Below are positions 10,997 to 22,188 of a DNA stretch of 64,000 nt, one piece after another (within the stretch, counting starts at the first letter, position 1; every line of letters starts with the position of its first letter). The translations under genes and the position numbers were made by a program. This stretch comes from Gautieria morchelliformis. Lineage: Eukaryota > Basidiomycota > Agaricomycetes > Gomphales > Gomphaceae. The notes under the pieces were generated by a model. That model ran no database searches and was not told where the DNA came from. It worked only from the letters and a program-made list of their open reading frames with translations. The stretch covers positions 1 to 64,000 of the forward strand of contig WHVA01000441.1 in the NCBI GenBank assembly GCA_015179125.1, written 5' to 3'.

Positions 10997-11551
10997 TCAA
11001 CATCCACCGAGACATCGTTTCCAAGTATGCCACAGGTGGGACCACCATCTCTCCTGGCCCTTCCCTTCCTGGTAACGCAGGTCAATGATGAGCTCAGGGG
11101 GATTGGGGTCCATGGGCAAGTGCAGCCCTCAGAACCTTGCTCGATGTATTCGCTCTCCTGCCATGTTACGGAAACGCCGCCCCACCCAGCCTTTGAAAGT
11201 GTAGGGGGTTCCACAAGGGGGGGTTCCATCGTTGAGGAAGACAGGGTCGCCGACGTAGTATGTGTTCTCTCGTCTGTGTCGGGGTCTGAGGAATGCGAGT
11301 GCAGGGCGAGTGGGCGCCTGACTCTCCGCTGGTGTGAGGTCCTCAGAGCTGACGGACCACTTTGAAGACCATGCGACGTCGAGATCACGGCAGTCAAGCA
11401 TCCTTTGTAGCTTGGCTTCACTGGCTGCTCTGGATGACGAGAAGCCGGAGAAGTGCAGGAGAGTGGGATCGACACGTGACATGTTTGGCAGGTCAGAGAG
11501 GTTTTGGGTGAAGCTGGGGAGGGCAACAAGCTCAATGGTGGGCAAGGACAT
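10997..11551 (-). pseudogene. Accessory ORF downstream of gypsy-2 pol, split by one TGA
   Basis: A true ATG at 11551 opens a frame on the same strand as pol. It runs 140 codons to TGA at 11129-11131, then continues open in the same frame to TGA at 10997-10999, 184 codons overall. The first part begins MSLPTIELVALPSF and contains a basic PRHRRENTYYVGD segment. The second part is rich in Trp (RWWSHLWHTW). I recognise no domain. Its place between chromodomain and polypurine tract, and the continued open frame past the stop, suggest a gene carried by the element and recently inactivated by CGA to TGA. An env-like role has no support: no signal peptide or membrane segment is visible. Confidence 0.55.
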
Positions 11552-11685
11552 GGTTGATGGATGTGGTGGGGTCGATGCAGTGGAAGTGAGCGGTCACAGG
11601 TGGAGAGGGGATATATAGCTTATCGGAATGAATTGGTTAGGCGGAGGCCGATATCGCTTATCTTTGGGGTTCTGGACCCTTGACA

Positions 11686-14600
11686 TCATAAGTAGAAGCC
11701 CTGCCTGCTGTCCAGTCGAAGAGAGTTTGCCTGGAAGGTTCTGTGAAGTTCTGAAATCTCTGGAAGGGGAGGGACATATATGTGGCTGCTGAGATACGCT
11801 GAGGTGCCTCTGGGTTCTGCCGGGTGAAATTCTTTAACGAGTCGCTTTGCCCCAGAGACATCTTTCGCTGGTAGCCAGAGATCGTCGGCAGCTCCATAGC
11901 CCTTCCAGCGCACGAGATACTCCAACCTTCCACGGAACATCCTGCTGTCTAGAATCCTTTCAACTTCATATTCTTCGGCTCCATCCCGTATGACAGGGGG
12001 GGGTGGTGGAGGGGCATGACGTTCAAGGATTGGGTCATCTTCATATGGCCGAAGCAGGACGACAGAGAACACTGGATGTGTGCGACCAAAGGATGTAGGA
12101 AGATTTAGACCATAGGCATTTCATGAGACCACCTTATTAACAGTGTAGGGGCCTAGCCACTTGTGGTCTAGCTTCTTCATTGGGCGAGTGGTTGTGATGT
12201 TTTGTGCATTGAGCCAGACCTTGTCACCAAGCTTATAAACTGGGGCTGCTTTATGGTGCACGTCATAGAAGCGTGCCATGTCCTCTGCTGCCTTGGACAG
12301 GGCCGAACGAGCTTCTCTTGTGGCCGCTTCCATCCGTGTTGTGAACTCATCCAGGGCCTCGAGTCGAGTTTCCCGGACTGGTTCCAGTCCCAGCCTTGGA
12401 TGTTGGCCACTGTCCAACATGAAGGGTGTAGTCTGGGTTGAGGCATGGATTCGGTTGTTATAGGCAAACTCGGCCAAGGATATCCATTCAAACCAATCAT
12501 CCTGACGCTGGTTGATGAATAGTCGAAGGTATTGCTCAATCTCCTGATTAACCCTTTCAGTCTGTCCATCAGTTTGGGGGTGATAAGCAGTAGAGGCAGC
12601 GACTTTGACACCAAGAAGTTTGTTCAGTTCACGCATGAACTGGGAGATGAACTGTGTGCCTCGATCACTGATGATTTCTTCAGGGAGCCCATGAAGTTTC
12701 CAAACATGATCACGGAAGAGTCGGGCAACTCCCACCAAAGTTACATCTAAAGTGGTGGGAATGACATGTGCACGCTTTGAGAGGCGATCGACGACAACAA
12801 GGAGAGCATTATAGCCATGACTGGTAGGCAGTTCTACGATCAAGTCAACAGACATAACCTGCCATCTACGGTCTGGGATACAGTTTGGTAGAAGCTTGCC
12901 AATGGGAGAAGCAGGGAAGGTTTTTGTCTGGTTGCACAGGTCACAGGCCTTCACGTATTTTGCAATGTAATGTCCCATCCCAGGCCACCAGTAACTCCGA
13001 GCAACTAGAGTGGTTCTCCAACGACCAGGGTGACCGGTGAGAGGCATGTCATGGTACGCTTTCACTATGTCATGTCGTAGTTTTGCATCAAGCGGCACGT
13101 ACACTTTGTTGTGATAGAGGACAAGCCCATCCTGTTCAGACCACTCTTCTCCTCGTAAATTTCCAGAGGAGCCCAGTTCTTTGAGAGCCTTGACAACCTT
13201 TTCATCCCGGTCTACACAGTTCCTTACTCGATTGAGGAAAGCATCACCTTCACCTGGGACTAACTGCGCACCAGCCTCTGTGGCAACCTGTCCTTGAGAG
13301 AGGATGAGGCCGAGATACTCCACCTCTAGTTGCTCAAATAGGCATTTTTCAGGTTTGAGGTACAGGTTGTTGGCCCGGAGGATTTCAAGGACACGTCGTA
13401 CAATCCTACGATGTTCTTCAAGCGACTCTGTGAAGATGAGAATGTCGTCCATGAACACCACCACAACCCCTTCATCGATGAGACTCTTGAAGATGTCATT
13501 TATCATCGTCTGGAAGGTTGCTGGGCTGTTCGTGAGTCCAAAGAACATGACTAGAGGTTCATACAGGCCCCTATTTGTCCGAAAGGCTGCCTTCCACTCA
13601 TCTCCCTCTTTTATGTGTACATTATTATATCCCCAGCGAATGTCAAGCTTTGTGAAGTATTTAGCCCTTCTAGCAGCAATCTTATTCATGATGTCTGGGA
13701 CAAGGGGCAAAGGATAGGCATTCTTGATTGTTATATCATTGAGCTTCCGGTAGTCTTGCACAAATCTAAGACTGCTGTCCTTTTTCTTCACAAAGAAGAC
13801 TGGAGATGCCATAGGTGACTTGGAAGGACGGATACGATGGCTCTTCAGGTTCTCCTCAAGGAAGTTATCCAGTTCCCTTTGCTCAACCGGTGACATTGGG
13901 TAAACCTTTGTGCTGAAGGGTTGTGCACCTGGAGTGAGCTCAATTGCATGGTCCCAGGGCTTTCGAGGAGGCAGTTGGTCAAATGACTCCTTAGAAAACA
14001 CATCCTTGAACTCCTGGTATGGTTTGGGGACAAGGTCCTCGAAGGATCTGACTGGTGCAGACTTGCTGGCCCGTTCAGCAAGCTGTTGGGAGACAGTCCA
14101 GCCTGCGCCAATCATTTCAGGACTCTCATTCACAAAGATGACAAAGGTCCTGTCTCCTTCCTCAAGTAGGGAGCGGGTGTGCTGTATGGGAACCTCCTCT
14201 TGATCTACACTCTCTTCTGGAACAGTTTCGACTGTGGGCCCTCTGACAACAGGTCTGCCCCCACATGACTTGGGACAGCGTGTCATCTTCACATCTCCTG
14301 TACGCCAGTCAACTTCTGGGTTGTGTTCAACAAGCCATGTGTGACCAAGAATGATGGCAAGTTGTCCAAGGCTCGTGACGGAGAATGTGGCACGTTCCGT
14401 ATGATCCCCAAAGGTGCAAATGAGGTCAACTTCTTCCTTGATTGAGCCAGCCTCATTTGGGGTACCATCAATATTGTAGACGGGGATGGCACGGGGTAGG
14501 GGACGGGTCCGAAGTCTGTGTTCCCTTACAAACTCCACATCGATGAACATCCCTGTAGCACCACTGTCAAGGAGGGAGTCAATTGCAAGTGGATGCCCTG

Positions 14601-14832
14601 TGTCAACGGAGTGGACCTTGAGAGGTACTTTGGTGCATCGGCGGAGGTCAGCAGTACGGACATATAGAGGGACTGGAAGGTTTGCATTAGCAACTGGAGC
14701 GATGGGTTGGGTTTTTGGCATGGCTGGTTTGGTTTCAGTTCGATCAGGGATAGGAGAAGGATGCATCATATCGCCTGTGATCCCTATTGTACATGTTTCG
14801 AGAACTGAAAACCGATTCGTCGAGCGGGGCAT
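11686..14832 (-). pseudogene. pol of gypsy element 2, RNase H deleted, one internal TGA
   Basis: One open frame covers 14850-12121 (about 900 codons), with the first ATG at 14832. Protease DSGATG lies near its start and RT carries FMDDILIF. The expected RNase H is absent: after EYLGLILSQGQ (about 13290) the frame passes straight into the region before integrase. Integrase has a CDLCNQ zinc finger, VDLI, DRGTQF and DGQTERVNQ. TGA at 12121-12123 separates it from the C-terminal part (to 11686), which stays in the same frame and holds a chromodomain (YLVRWKGYGAADDLWLP). Without RNase H the protein could not complete reverse transcription unaided. Confidence 0.85.
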
Positions 14833-14850
14833 GTCTTTCACCGCTAACAA

Positions 14851-15229
14851 CCAATTGTTCTACTATGGCCTACTCGAAGTTTTGGAAGTGGTGGAGTCCC
14901 AGGAACAGGTACGGGAGCTTCTACAGTGGTATGATAGGTATGGCAGGTGGTTAGCTATATTCATGAATTCCTCACAACCTCTGTGTTCCAGACAACTCTT
15001 TCCTGGACAGGAATCTGCTAAGGAACCAGCGCCCAATAGTGCACTTGCCAGGATGCGTACCCAAATGGGTATAACAAGGAATGCCGCTGCAGTAAATGTG
15101 TCAGCTGAGTAGATCAAAATGTTTTTAGTCAAATGCCTTAGAATATTAAATAATTTGAATCTTTACCATTCTCACTGCAACTACAGAGCTATTATAAGAG
15201 CTATTAAGAAATTCACCCTGCACTAGGTG
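14851..15229. other. Unassigned flank of gypsy element 2
   Basis: A minus-strand ORF (14863-15132) starts with a hydrophobic stretch that could be one or two membrane segments, but no family is recognised. It may be part of a host gene interrupted by the element. Confidence 0.3.
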
Positions 15230-15645
15230 AATCACACTGAGGTATGTACTAGATATTCGCAAGTGCTGCAACTTTCGACAACCTGTTGCACTTTGCACAG
15301 CCTTAACAGATTCTGCAAGGTGGATCACACTGAGGTATGTGCTAGATATTTGCAAGTGCTGCAACTTTCGACAACCTGTTGCACTTTGCACAGCCTTAAC
15401 AGATTCTGCAAGGTGGATCACACTGAGGTACATGCTAGATATTTGCAAGTGCTGCAACTTTAGACAACCTGTTACACTTTGCACAGCCTTAACAGATTCT
15501 GCAAGGTGGATCACACTGAGGTACGTGCTAGATATTTGCAAGTGCTGCAACTTTCGACAACCTGTTACACTTTGTACAGCCTTAACAGATTCTGCAAGGT
15601 GGATCACACTGAGGTACGTGCTAGATATATATAAATGCACCCGGC
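15230..15645. repeat. 93-bp minisatellite, about 4.5 copies
   Basis: The marker atcacactgaggta recurs at 15230, 15323, 15416, 15509 and 15602, exactly 93 bp apart, with few substitutions between units. Because 93 is divisible by three and the unit lacks stops in several frames, ORFs run through it on both strands. On the minus strand the 31-residue unit (CRKLQHLQISSTYLSVIHL and on) resembles a leucine-rich repeat, which may be chance. Confidence 0.93.
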
Positions 15646-15760
15646 TCATCCTTTTATATACAAGAGTGCATACCAGACTTGTGTATATTTGGCTATGTGC
15701 TATAGCAATTTACCCTATATATGACTTTGCAATATCTCGACCATTTTGCTGATGTGGATG

Positions 15761-15880
15761 CACACTCTCGCCAACGTCGTGTTCATCGGTGAACATGCGG
15801 AGGGTGGTCATTTCACAGCGTATGAAAGGCCCCAAGAGTTGGTGGGCAATATAAGGGCGATGTTTAGAAAGGGGCGACGG
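15761..15880 (+). pseudogene. C-terminal remnant of an epoxide hydrolase (alpha/beta hydrolase)
   Basis: The plus frame reads ANVVFIGEHAEGGHFTAYE and continues PQELVGNIRAMFRKG. GGHF followed by an acidic/proline helix is the typical end of the epoxide-hydrolase fold, the His being the catalytic base. Only about 40 residues remain; no Asp nucleophile or lid region is found upstream, where the minisatellite lies. It is a decayed 3' exon. Confidence 0.6.
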
Positions 15881-15899
15881 CATTTGGGGTTGTTCCCGG

Positions 15900-18160
15900 A
15901 AAGACGGGGTATAGCTACGGAGTGCGGGGGAAGCTCTAGTGTATGGGATTTCTGCACAGTGCGTAGTGATACATAGTACAAGTGTAAGATGGGTTAGGAA
16001 TGTAAGAATTCCCATGCACTACTGTATAGTGGGTACACATGTACTGGCCCCTAGGATCTCAATACTTACATGGGAGACATAAAACATTGTTTATGACAAA
16101 ATGTTCTCTGATTGATATGTCCCATGTACCAAAAAGGCTCTCCAAAGCAAAGCACAGGCGAGGCTTGTAGTACTGTAAGGAAAATGAGCCACTATTAATG
16201 ATTTTCCTCAGTGTTTTGCTTGGGGCAAAACTTTCCCATCCCTCCCGTGCTAGCCCAAATATTCCGACTCCGAGACTGATCAAGGTGTGGAAGGGCTATA
16301 AGTATGTAGTAACAAATGAGTATAGCATGGGTGCATGCATAACCAAATCTCTTAAGAGCTAATACCGCTTTTCGGTCATGCAGTAGTAGTATATACGCCA
16401 TCTGTCGCCTACTAGTAGCTTGCTGGTTTCTCCCTGAAGTACTTAACACTTACCTTCGTCGATGCTGTTGCAACTAAGAATGGCACTTACAATTACAAGA
16501 ACGTATCTCAAATACTCCAGTATAAATGGTGAAAGGAGCCTCCCCCAATATATCTTCACATCAGCAAAGGATAGGGGCATTTCATTTCCTACAAAATCCT
16601 TCCTTCCTTTGCTGACGCTGGAAGCACTAGTAGTTGTGTATATGACGCATGATACCTCAAGTCTTCGATTGGGATACATAAATATAGCCAGAAGCTCGAT
16701 GGCTATTCGTGGAGATAACCACAACGGGTGACCCGGTACCCGCCAATTAAGCGAAGTGCCTTGCATGAGGACATCAGTTGACCTACTGGGTGAACATTTA
16801 ATTGCGATGTGAGGGGTGGATGGAAGCCGGACTGCCGTCCAGTCTCGCCACCAGCGAACCGTAAACTTTAGAACTATTTAAGAAAATAGGCACATTAATT
16901 CATTTCCCCGCGCTCACCGTGAAGTCTGTAGGAGTCAGTACGGAGTCAGTACTACCAAATAATAGTGTTCCCAAGTGGAAACATTATTATTTATTGTTCA
17001 GCCACCTGCATGATGATTTTCATTGACTTGAGATGTACCCTGTATGTCGGAATGGTAAACACAGATAAAAACCACATTACTGAAGCGTGCACTCAGCACA
17101 ATCTAAATAACTCGCATTGTGGAATCACGTACTTTACATAACGTCATAACCAGCCCACTCAGCCCAATGACTTACAAAACCCCCCTCAGGGCGTACGCGA
17201 ACAGTGCAACTGCTCTGCGTAATGTCTTCAACCCAAGAACCAGACATCAGTGTGTTGTCGCAGAGGTCTAAGACGAGAACTCTGGCTAAGACGACTTCAG
17301 AAGGAGCTGAGAGGTCGTCGTACAAACGTAGGCTACTTATACTACAGAGTCCGTTGTGTATGACGATAAGAAACGGAATGAAGGGACGAAAGACATGAAG
17401 GGAACAAGTGGCATATGATGGTTGACACGGAAACACAAAGACACGAAGGGGATTGGGCATCGGTCAAGTATCACCGATTTTACAACACAGTGTGTATCCG
17501 TCTCATATGGAGCGCTGTAGCATACCTTCCAGTATCGTTAGTGTCTCTGTCGCAACATTGCATATAGCAAGCTGAGATGAGGCCTTCAGAAAACTGCGCA
17601 TGGATTGTCATGCCATTGAAGGAATTTGCAAAGGCTGAGTGGAGCGTGGCTGTCCACACTAGGCCGCACATATCGAGTTGGCTTGCGGAGAAAAGTTTCA
17701 GGAGACGCTAGTACTTACACTTCTGAGCCAATATCACATGCCAGATTAGATCCGAAGTTACTACTTACAGTAATAGCCGGCTGCCGCGCCCACGTCAGGG
17801 TCTTCTATTTCACCATCAGTATTCGAGCTCCTGTGTATAGTCTAAGAGGTCGAATTAGGAGAGGAGACTTCAAACTTTCTGTCCACGTCTACGCTTTGTG
17901 ATGAAGGACAGGGTCACGCGGTATGGCGCACCGTCGTAAATGGCCCCGTTCCGGGAGTTTGGACCCACGGCTGGGACGGTCCGCACGGGAAATCATCGTA
18001 GCACAACGTGATTGACTCGCTGGTGGCCTGCCGCCCAGGCCGACTTCGAAGCTTGGAAGCATGGAGCTCGGAGCTCGCTTCTCAGCCTCGTGACCCCAAT
18101 TGTTAAATCTCTTCAATTCAACCCACATGCAAATGTTTCCAGGCGCTGATGGTTCCTGAC
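15900..18160. other. Long intergenic stretch, no gene recognised
   Basis: Short minus-strand ORFs at 16195-16766 contain hydrophobic segments, and ORFs at 17134-17671 look unrelated to known families. None can be joined into a gene with confidence. It could hold a decayed membrane-protein gene. Confidence 0.35.
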
Positions 18161-18168
18161 TTGCTAAA

Positions 18169-18177
18169 GTATAAGAC
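18169..18177 (+). promoter_or_regulatory. TATA-like box of the transporter gene
   Basis: GTATAAGAC lies about 65 bp before the ATG at 18243 and is followed by a CT-rich stretch, a common fungal core-promoter layout. Confidence 0.4.
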
Positions 18178-18242
18178 TCGCTCCACTATGTGTACTTCTC
18201 TCCCTCTTATTCCTCAGGGTCTGTCTTCACAAGGAAGCAACC

Positions 18243-20279
18243 ATGGGCAAAGGAGTGAGTTGACTGCCCCTTGGCGTTAGTCTTTCTGACTTCGATATAG
18301 TATAGCGCCGCCATCGCCTCGAATCCAGTGCGTTTGTGTTTGTAGCTGAGGTAGCCTGCACTAACTCCTGTTCAGTATGTCGTCGGCTCGTTCGCATGTA
18401 TAGGCGGTGGGTTGTTCGGTCTGGACATCTCGTCTATGTCTGGCGTGCTCTCCAATCCATCCTACCTTGCACAGTTTGGTCACCCAACAGCGGGTCCACA
18501 AGGTAAGACTTGAACACTAACTCGTTCCTTGCGCGTTACCCATCCTGAGTATCAAGGTGGGATTGTCGGTGCCATGCCGGCTGGCAGTTTCGTTGGCTCA
18601 TTGGCCGTCTACAAACTCGCCGATTCAATCGGCCGAAAGAAAACAATCATTTTGTCTGGTTGGATCTGGGTTATAGGCGCCATCCTGCAATGTGCGGCTG
18701 TGAACCGTGGTATGCTCGTGGCTGGACGTGTCATCGCCGGTTTATCTGTTGGTCTTGCATCCGCAACGGTTCCACTATATCAGTCCGAGATCACGGCGCC
18801 CGCTATCCGTGGTCGTATGGTTTCATTGCAGCAGTGGTCGATTACATGGGGAATGTAGGAAGCCTTTACTTGTATCAGCTATCGAGCCACTGACGTGTAC
18901 CACCTCAGCATGATCCAATACTTTGTTCAATGTGAGACTACCTGTATATTGTCGTTAAAAAAAAACTCATGGCTTGTCAGTCGGTTGCTCTTACATTAAC
19001 GGCAAGGCCTCCTTCCGAATTCCGTGGGGTCTTCAGGCTATCCCCGCCATCATCCTCTCCGTTGGGATGCGTGCGTACTTTCCCAGTTGTATTTTTCCAA
19101 ACGATGTACTGATGTTTGCCGAAAGTATGGTTCCCCGAATCACCACGATGGCTGATTGACAACGACCGGGAGAGCGAGGCGCTTGAAATTCTCGCAGATG
19201 TGCACGCCGGCGGGGATGCCAACAACGAACTCGTACGGCTCGAATTCGCCGAGATCAAGCAGCAGGTTGCATTCGAGCGCACAGAGGGTGCAAAATCTTA
19301 CATGGACCTCTTCAAGCCTGGAATTGTCCGTCGTGTCGTCCTTGGCATGTCTCTCCAAGCCTGGTCGCAGCTCTCTGGTATGAACATTATGATGTACTAC
19401 ATCACGTATGTGTTCCAGGGTGCTGGCCTTACTGGGCGCCGAGGCGGCCTCATTGCCTCTGCCGTCCAATATGTGCTTAACGTAGTGTTCACCGTGCCCG
19501 CTATACTGTACATCGACAAATGGGACGCAGGCCTATGATGATTATCGGGTTCTCCTTGATGGCAATCTGGCTTTTCCTTGTAGGTGGTCTCCAAGGCGGT
19601 TTCGGGCACTGGGACAGGAGCGACCCCGCTAACCGTAAGCTTCTTCCACACCCGGGTGTCCAGACACAGTCTAACTTCACTTCTCTTAGCTGTCTGGCTC
19701 ATTACTGGCCACGGCGGTATCACTAAAGCGATCATCGTCTTCTCTTACCTCTTCGTGTGCAGTTTCGCAATCACGATCGGTCCGACGTCATGGACATATC
19801 CCGCTGAGATTTTCCCTATGAAGTGATTACAGCAAGCATATTGTTGTCCTTGAAGTTCGGAAAGCTAACACGTTCTGCAGAGTCCGTGGCAAAGCCGTCG
19901 CTATATCAACCGCGTCGAACTGGGCGTTTAACACGGCCCTTGCCTTCGCCGTGCCGCCGGGTCTGGCCAACATTGTACGCAGTTACCGCGGATTATCAGA
20001 TTCAACAGCCCACTGACGCAAATTTACCTGCACCAGGGATTCGTGACCTACTTTATCTTCGGTGCATTCAACGCTGTGGCTGCGGTGCACATCATATTCA
20101 TGTTCCCCGAGACCGCGGGCCGAACACTAGAGGAGATCGAGGAAGTATTTGCCCAAGGGCACTGGTTCACTGCCTGGAAAATCAGCAGCGATGTGGGAAA
20201 GAAGACACTCGCTGATGTTGTTGGGAAGGATGTGGATGTGCGTTTGTTCACTCAGCAGAACTGCTACCAAGGCATCTAA
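18243..20279 (+). pseudogene. MFS sugar transporter, nine exons, one-base frameshift
   Basis: Exons reconstructed at 18243-18254, 18376-18502, 18557-18854, 18909-18931, 18981-19070, 19126-19634, 19690-19822, 19881-19974 and 20037-20279. Family marks are clear: GGGLFGLDI near the start, a DSIGRKKT loop, FPESPRWLI after TM6, and PETAGRTLEE near the end, as in fungal hexose/quinate-type permeases with 12 membrane helices. At 19522-19524 a run of three G should be four: DKW must be followed by GRRPMM, but the frame shifts and meets TGA. Exon lengths sum to 1529, one short of a multiple of three, as a single deletion predicts (otherwise about 509 aa). It may be a real lesion or an assembly error. 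It would import a sugar across the plasma membrane. Confidence 0.85.
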
Positions 20280-20661
20280 ACTAATCATTCATTATAGTCC
20301 TATCATCAAGACGAAAAAGACAGGAAGGACAGCCACGAGTAGTTTTTTTCTTTCTTACTCGTTCCCCCTTGGCACCAAATTTTAGGATAGTGATGGCCGA
20401 CTCACCTGGTCATCTGTTGTACGCTATACGTGAATTGAACTTTCCTCTCGAAGTCAGATGCTGTCACGTATTGGGATGGTTGCTTTTGCGATGATAAACT
20501 GAAGCAATGATGGTAAGTTAACAATAAGGTCCCCATAATTCCGAGATGATACGAAGACATCCTTTACACTTGACTCGACTCGAGTAACTACAGTATGGTA
20601 TCATACACTTCTCGATAGATCGCTAAATGGTACGTCAAGATCGAGCTAGCTCTTACGGGGA

Positions 20662-21598
20662 TCATTCCGTTTTAACACTGCGATTGGCAACGCGAGCGCT
20701 GGCGTGGAGGTTTGCACTGATATCCTTGCCGAGTTTCCAAGCAATTAGGCCCGGGAAGAGGATCCAAAGTCTGGTCAGAGTGTCAGACAATTGAAATTAA
20801 AACCGAGCGGAGGGAAATGAGTGTGAATTGTTAAATACCACACACCCGTTGGGAAGAACCCAAAGAAGTAAAAGATCTGGAAGTGAGTTGTGTCCGATAG
20901 AGCACCAGCCACAGTAGTACTCTTGCACCCAGTAAAGGACCGTCTATTGAAATGGACAACATATCTCAACCACCAATACGTGAAGATGCATGTTTCGTCT
21001 CACCTTGCTGAACGTCATGACAATAGCCGCAAAACCAATCACTGGTGCCGCAGGCGAGCCCAGGACGTTGGCCATGTAGACATAGTAAAGCTGAGCGTAT
21101 CTTTTAACACGTTACAGTCGCAGAAGATTATTGTGACGCACATTAAGGGCCGTTTCGATCAAGTTAAGTAACGCTGTCAAGTACTGAATGAGCAAGTGGC
21201 TCCACAAGAGTCAGGGATCGTACATTGTGCATTTGTGAAACCTTCGTTGTTCTCCAAGGCACGGACACCATATACCTATCAACAACACGCAGTGAGACTG
21301 AGGCACAACAGTAACGGAACAAAGTTAGTGACGCACATAGTCTACCTCTTGGTACAACGCGTATGGTGACCATATCCAGTGAAGATCGCCCCCTTTCATG
21401 GAGCGCGGTCTGATTATGTGCCGATTAACCACTTTACACTTATAGCTCAGACATTCCTACCGCATAAGACAATAACTGGGCGAGTCTGATCAGCTTTGGA
21501 ACAACTTGATGTGCTATAATCGCGTACCCGGCGTCCCAGATAATGACTGGCGCAGTGAGGATGAACCAAGCGGATATCAGTTTGTATGTCAAAGTCAT
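20662..21598 (-). CDS. EXPERA-domain (emopamil-binding-protein-like) membrane protein, eight exons
   Basis: Reconstructed as complement(join(20662..20770, 20846..20943, 21004..21090, 21142..21173, 21224..21275, 21337..21409, 21461..21475, 21528..21598)), 178 aa. All seven introns (50-75 nt) have GT-AG ends and every phase agrees. One exon is only 15 nt and supplies YCLM. Motifs: APVIIWDAGYCLMRPRSM, GGDLHWIWSPYALYQEVD, GHNSLPDL and LPNGLWILFPG. Four hydrophobic segments fit the EXPERA fold of sterol delta8-delta7 isomerase and TMEM97-like proteins, which act in the ER. The in-frame ATG at 21598 is used, but the frame is open further upstream (SEAEPHSYTT), so an earlier start exon is possible. 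Sterol or lipid isomerase activity is inference; it lies beside P450 genes. Confidence 0.82.
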
Positions 21599-21652
21599 TG
21601 TGGTATACGAGTGCGGTTCTGCCTCAGACGGAGGAGGGCGTGGAAAGTACAA

Positions 21653-22188
21653 CAGTCACAACTTGAACGTTACCGGCGGTCACATGCAGGTCTGAATCGG
21701 GTCATGTGCCTATTAATACCTGCTGTATTATTACTCATACAATCTGGTCAATCTGAACGTCTCCAGTGGAGTTCTACTATTCTATTCATAACGTTAACGT
21801 GGAATGTGAAGATTTCAGCCAGGGCAGCACACACCCTCGTGTATACTGGCTCCCTCTGATAGGTCAGCAGGCTTAAATTACCTTCTCTCAGCCTCACTTG
21901 CAAACCGGGCTTAATTTCATATACATACAACCCTTAGTGAGATGCTGTTGCTGAGATATAGATAGTATCCAGGACCTAATCAACGATAACCCCATCAAGC
22001 TTGTGTAGCAATAACAATCCTGCCGGGAAGTAAATCCAAATAATGTTTCGGCCTCGAACGCTCGAGCCTCCAAGGCGCTGAAATTGATTGTCGAGACTAT
22101 CAAGTGTATTCAGCTCTCTATGACTGCCGGCTTGTGCCGAAGCCATTACAGTCCCACTCTGAAGACCTGAACTGCTACTGCCATTGTA
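21653..22188. other. Intergenic region between divergent EXPERA and P450 genes
   Basis: No gene is seen. The stretch must carry the promoters of the minus-strand EXPERA gene and the plus-strand P450. Confidence 0.5.

Larger units (their letters stand above)
10626..14850 (-). mobile_element. 5'-truncated Ty3/gypsy element 2
   Basis: The minus-strand order is protease, RT, integrase, chromodomain, an accessory ORF, polypurine tract and LTR. Gag and the 5' LTR are absent: element sequence ends near 14833-14850, within what should be the gag/protease junction. RNase H is also missing through an in-frame internal deletion. It is a different family from element 1, with different LTR, polypurine tract and protein sequence. 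Confidence 0.85.

Noticed and set aside
11027..11618. Plus-strand ORFs opposite the gypsy-2 accessory frame
   Set aside because: They are shadows of the minus-strand frame, with no domain or splice pattern.
16195..16766. Membrane-protein gene on the minus strand
   Set aside because: Hydrophobic segments exist but no family motif or consistent exon chain could be built.
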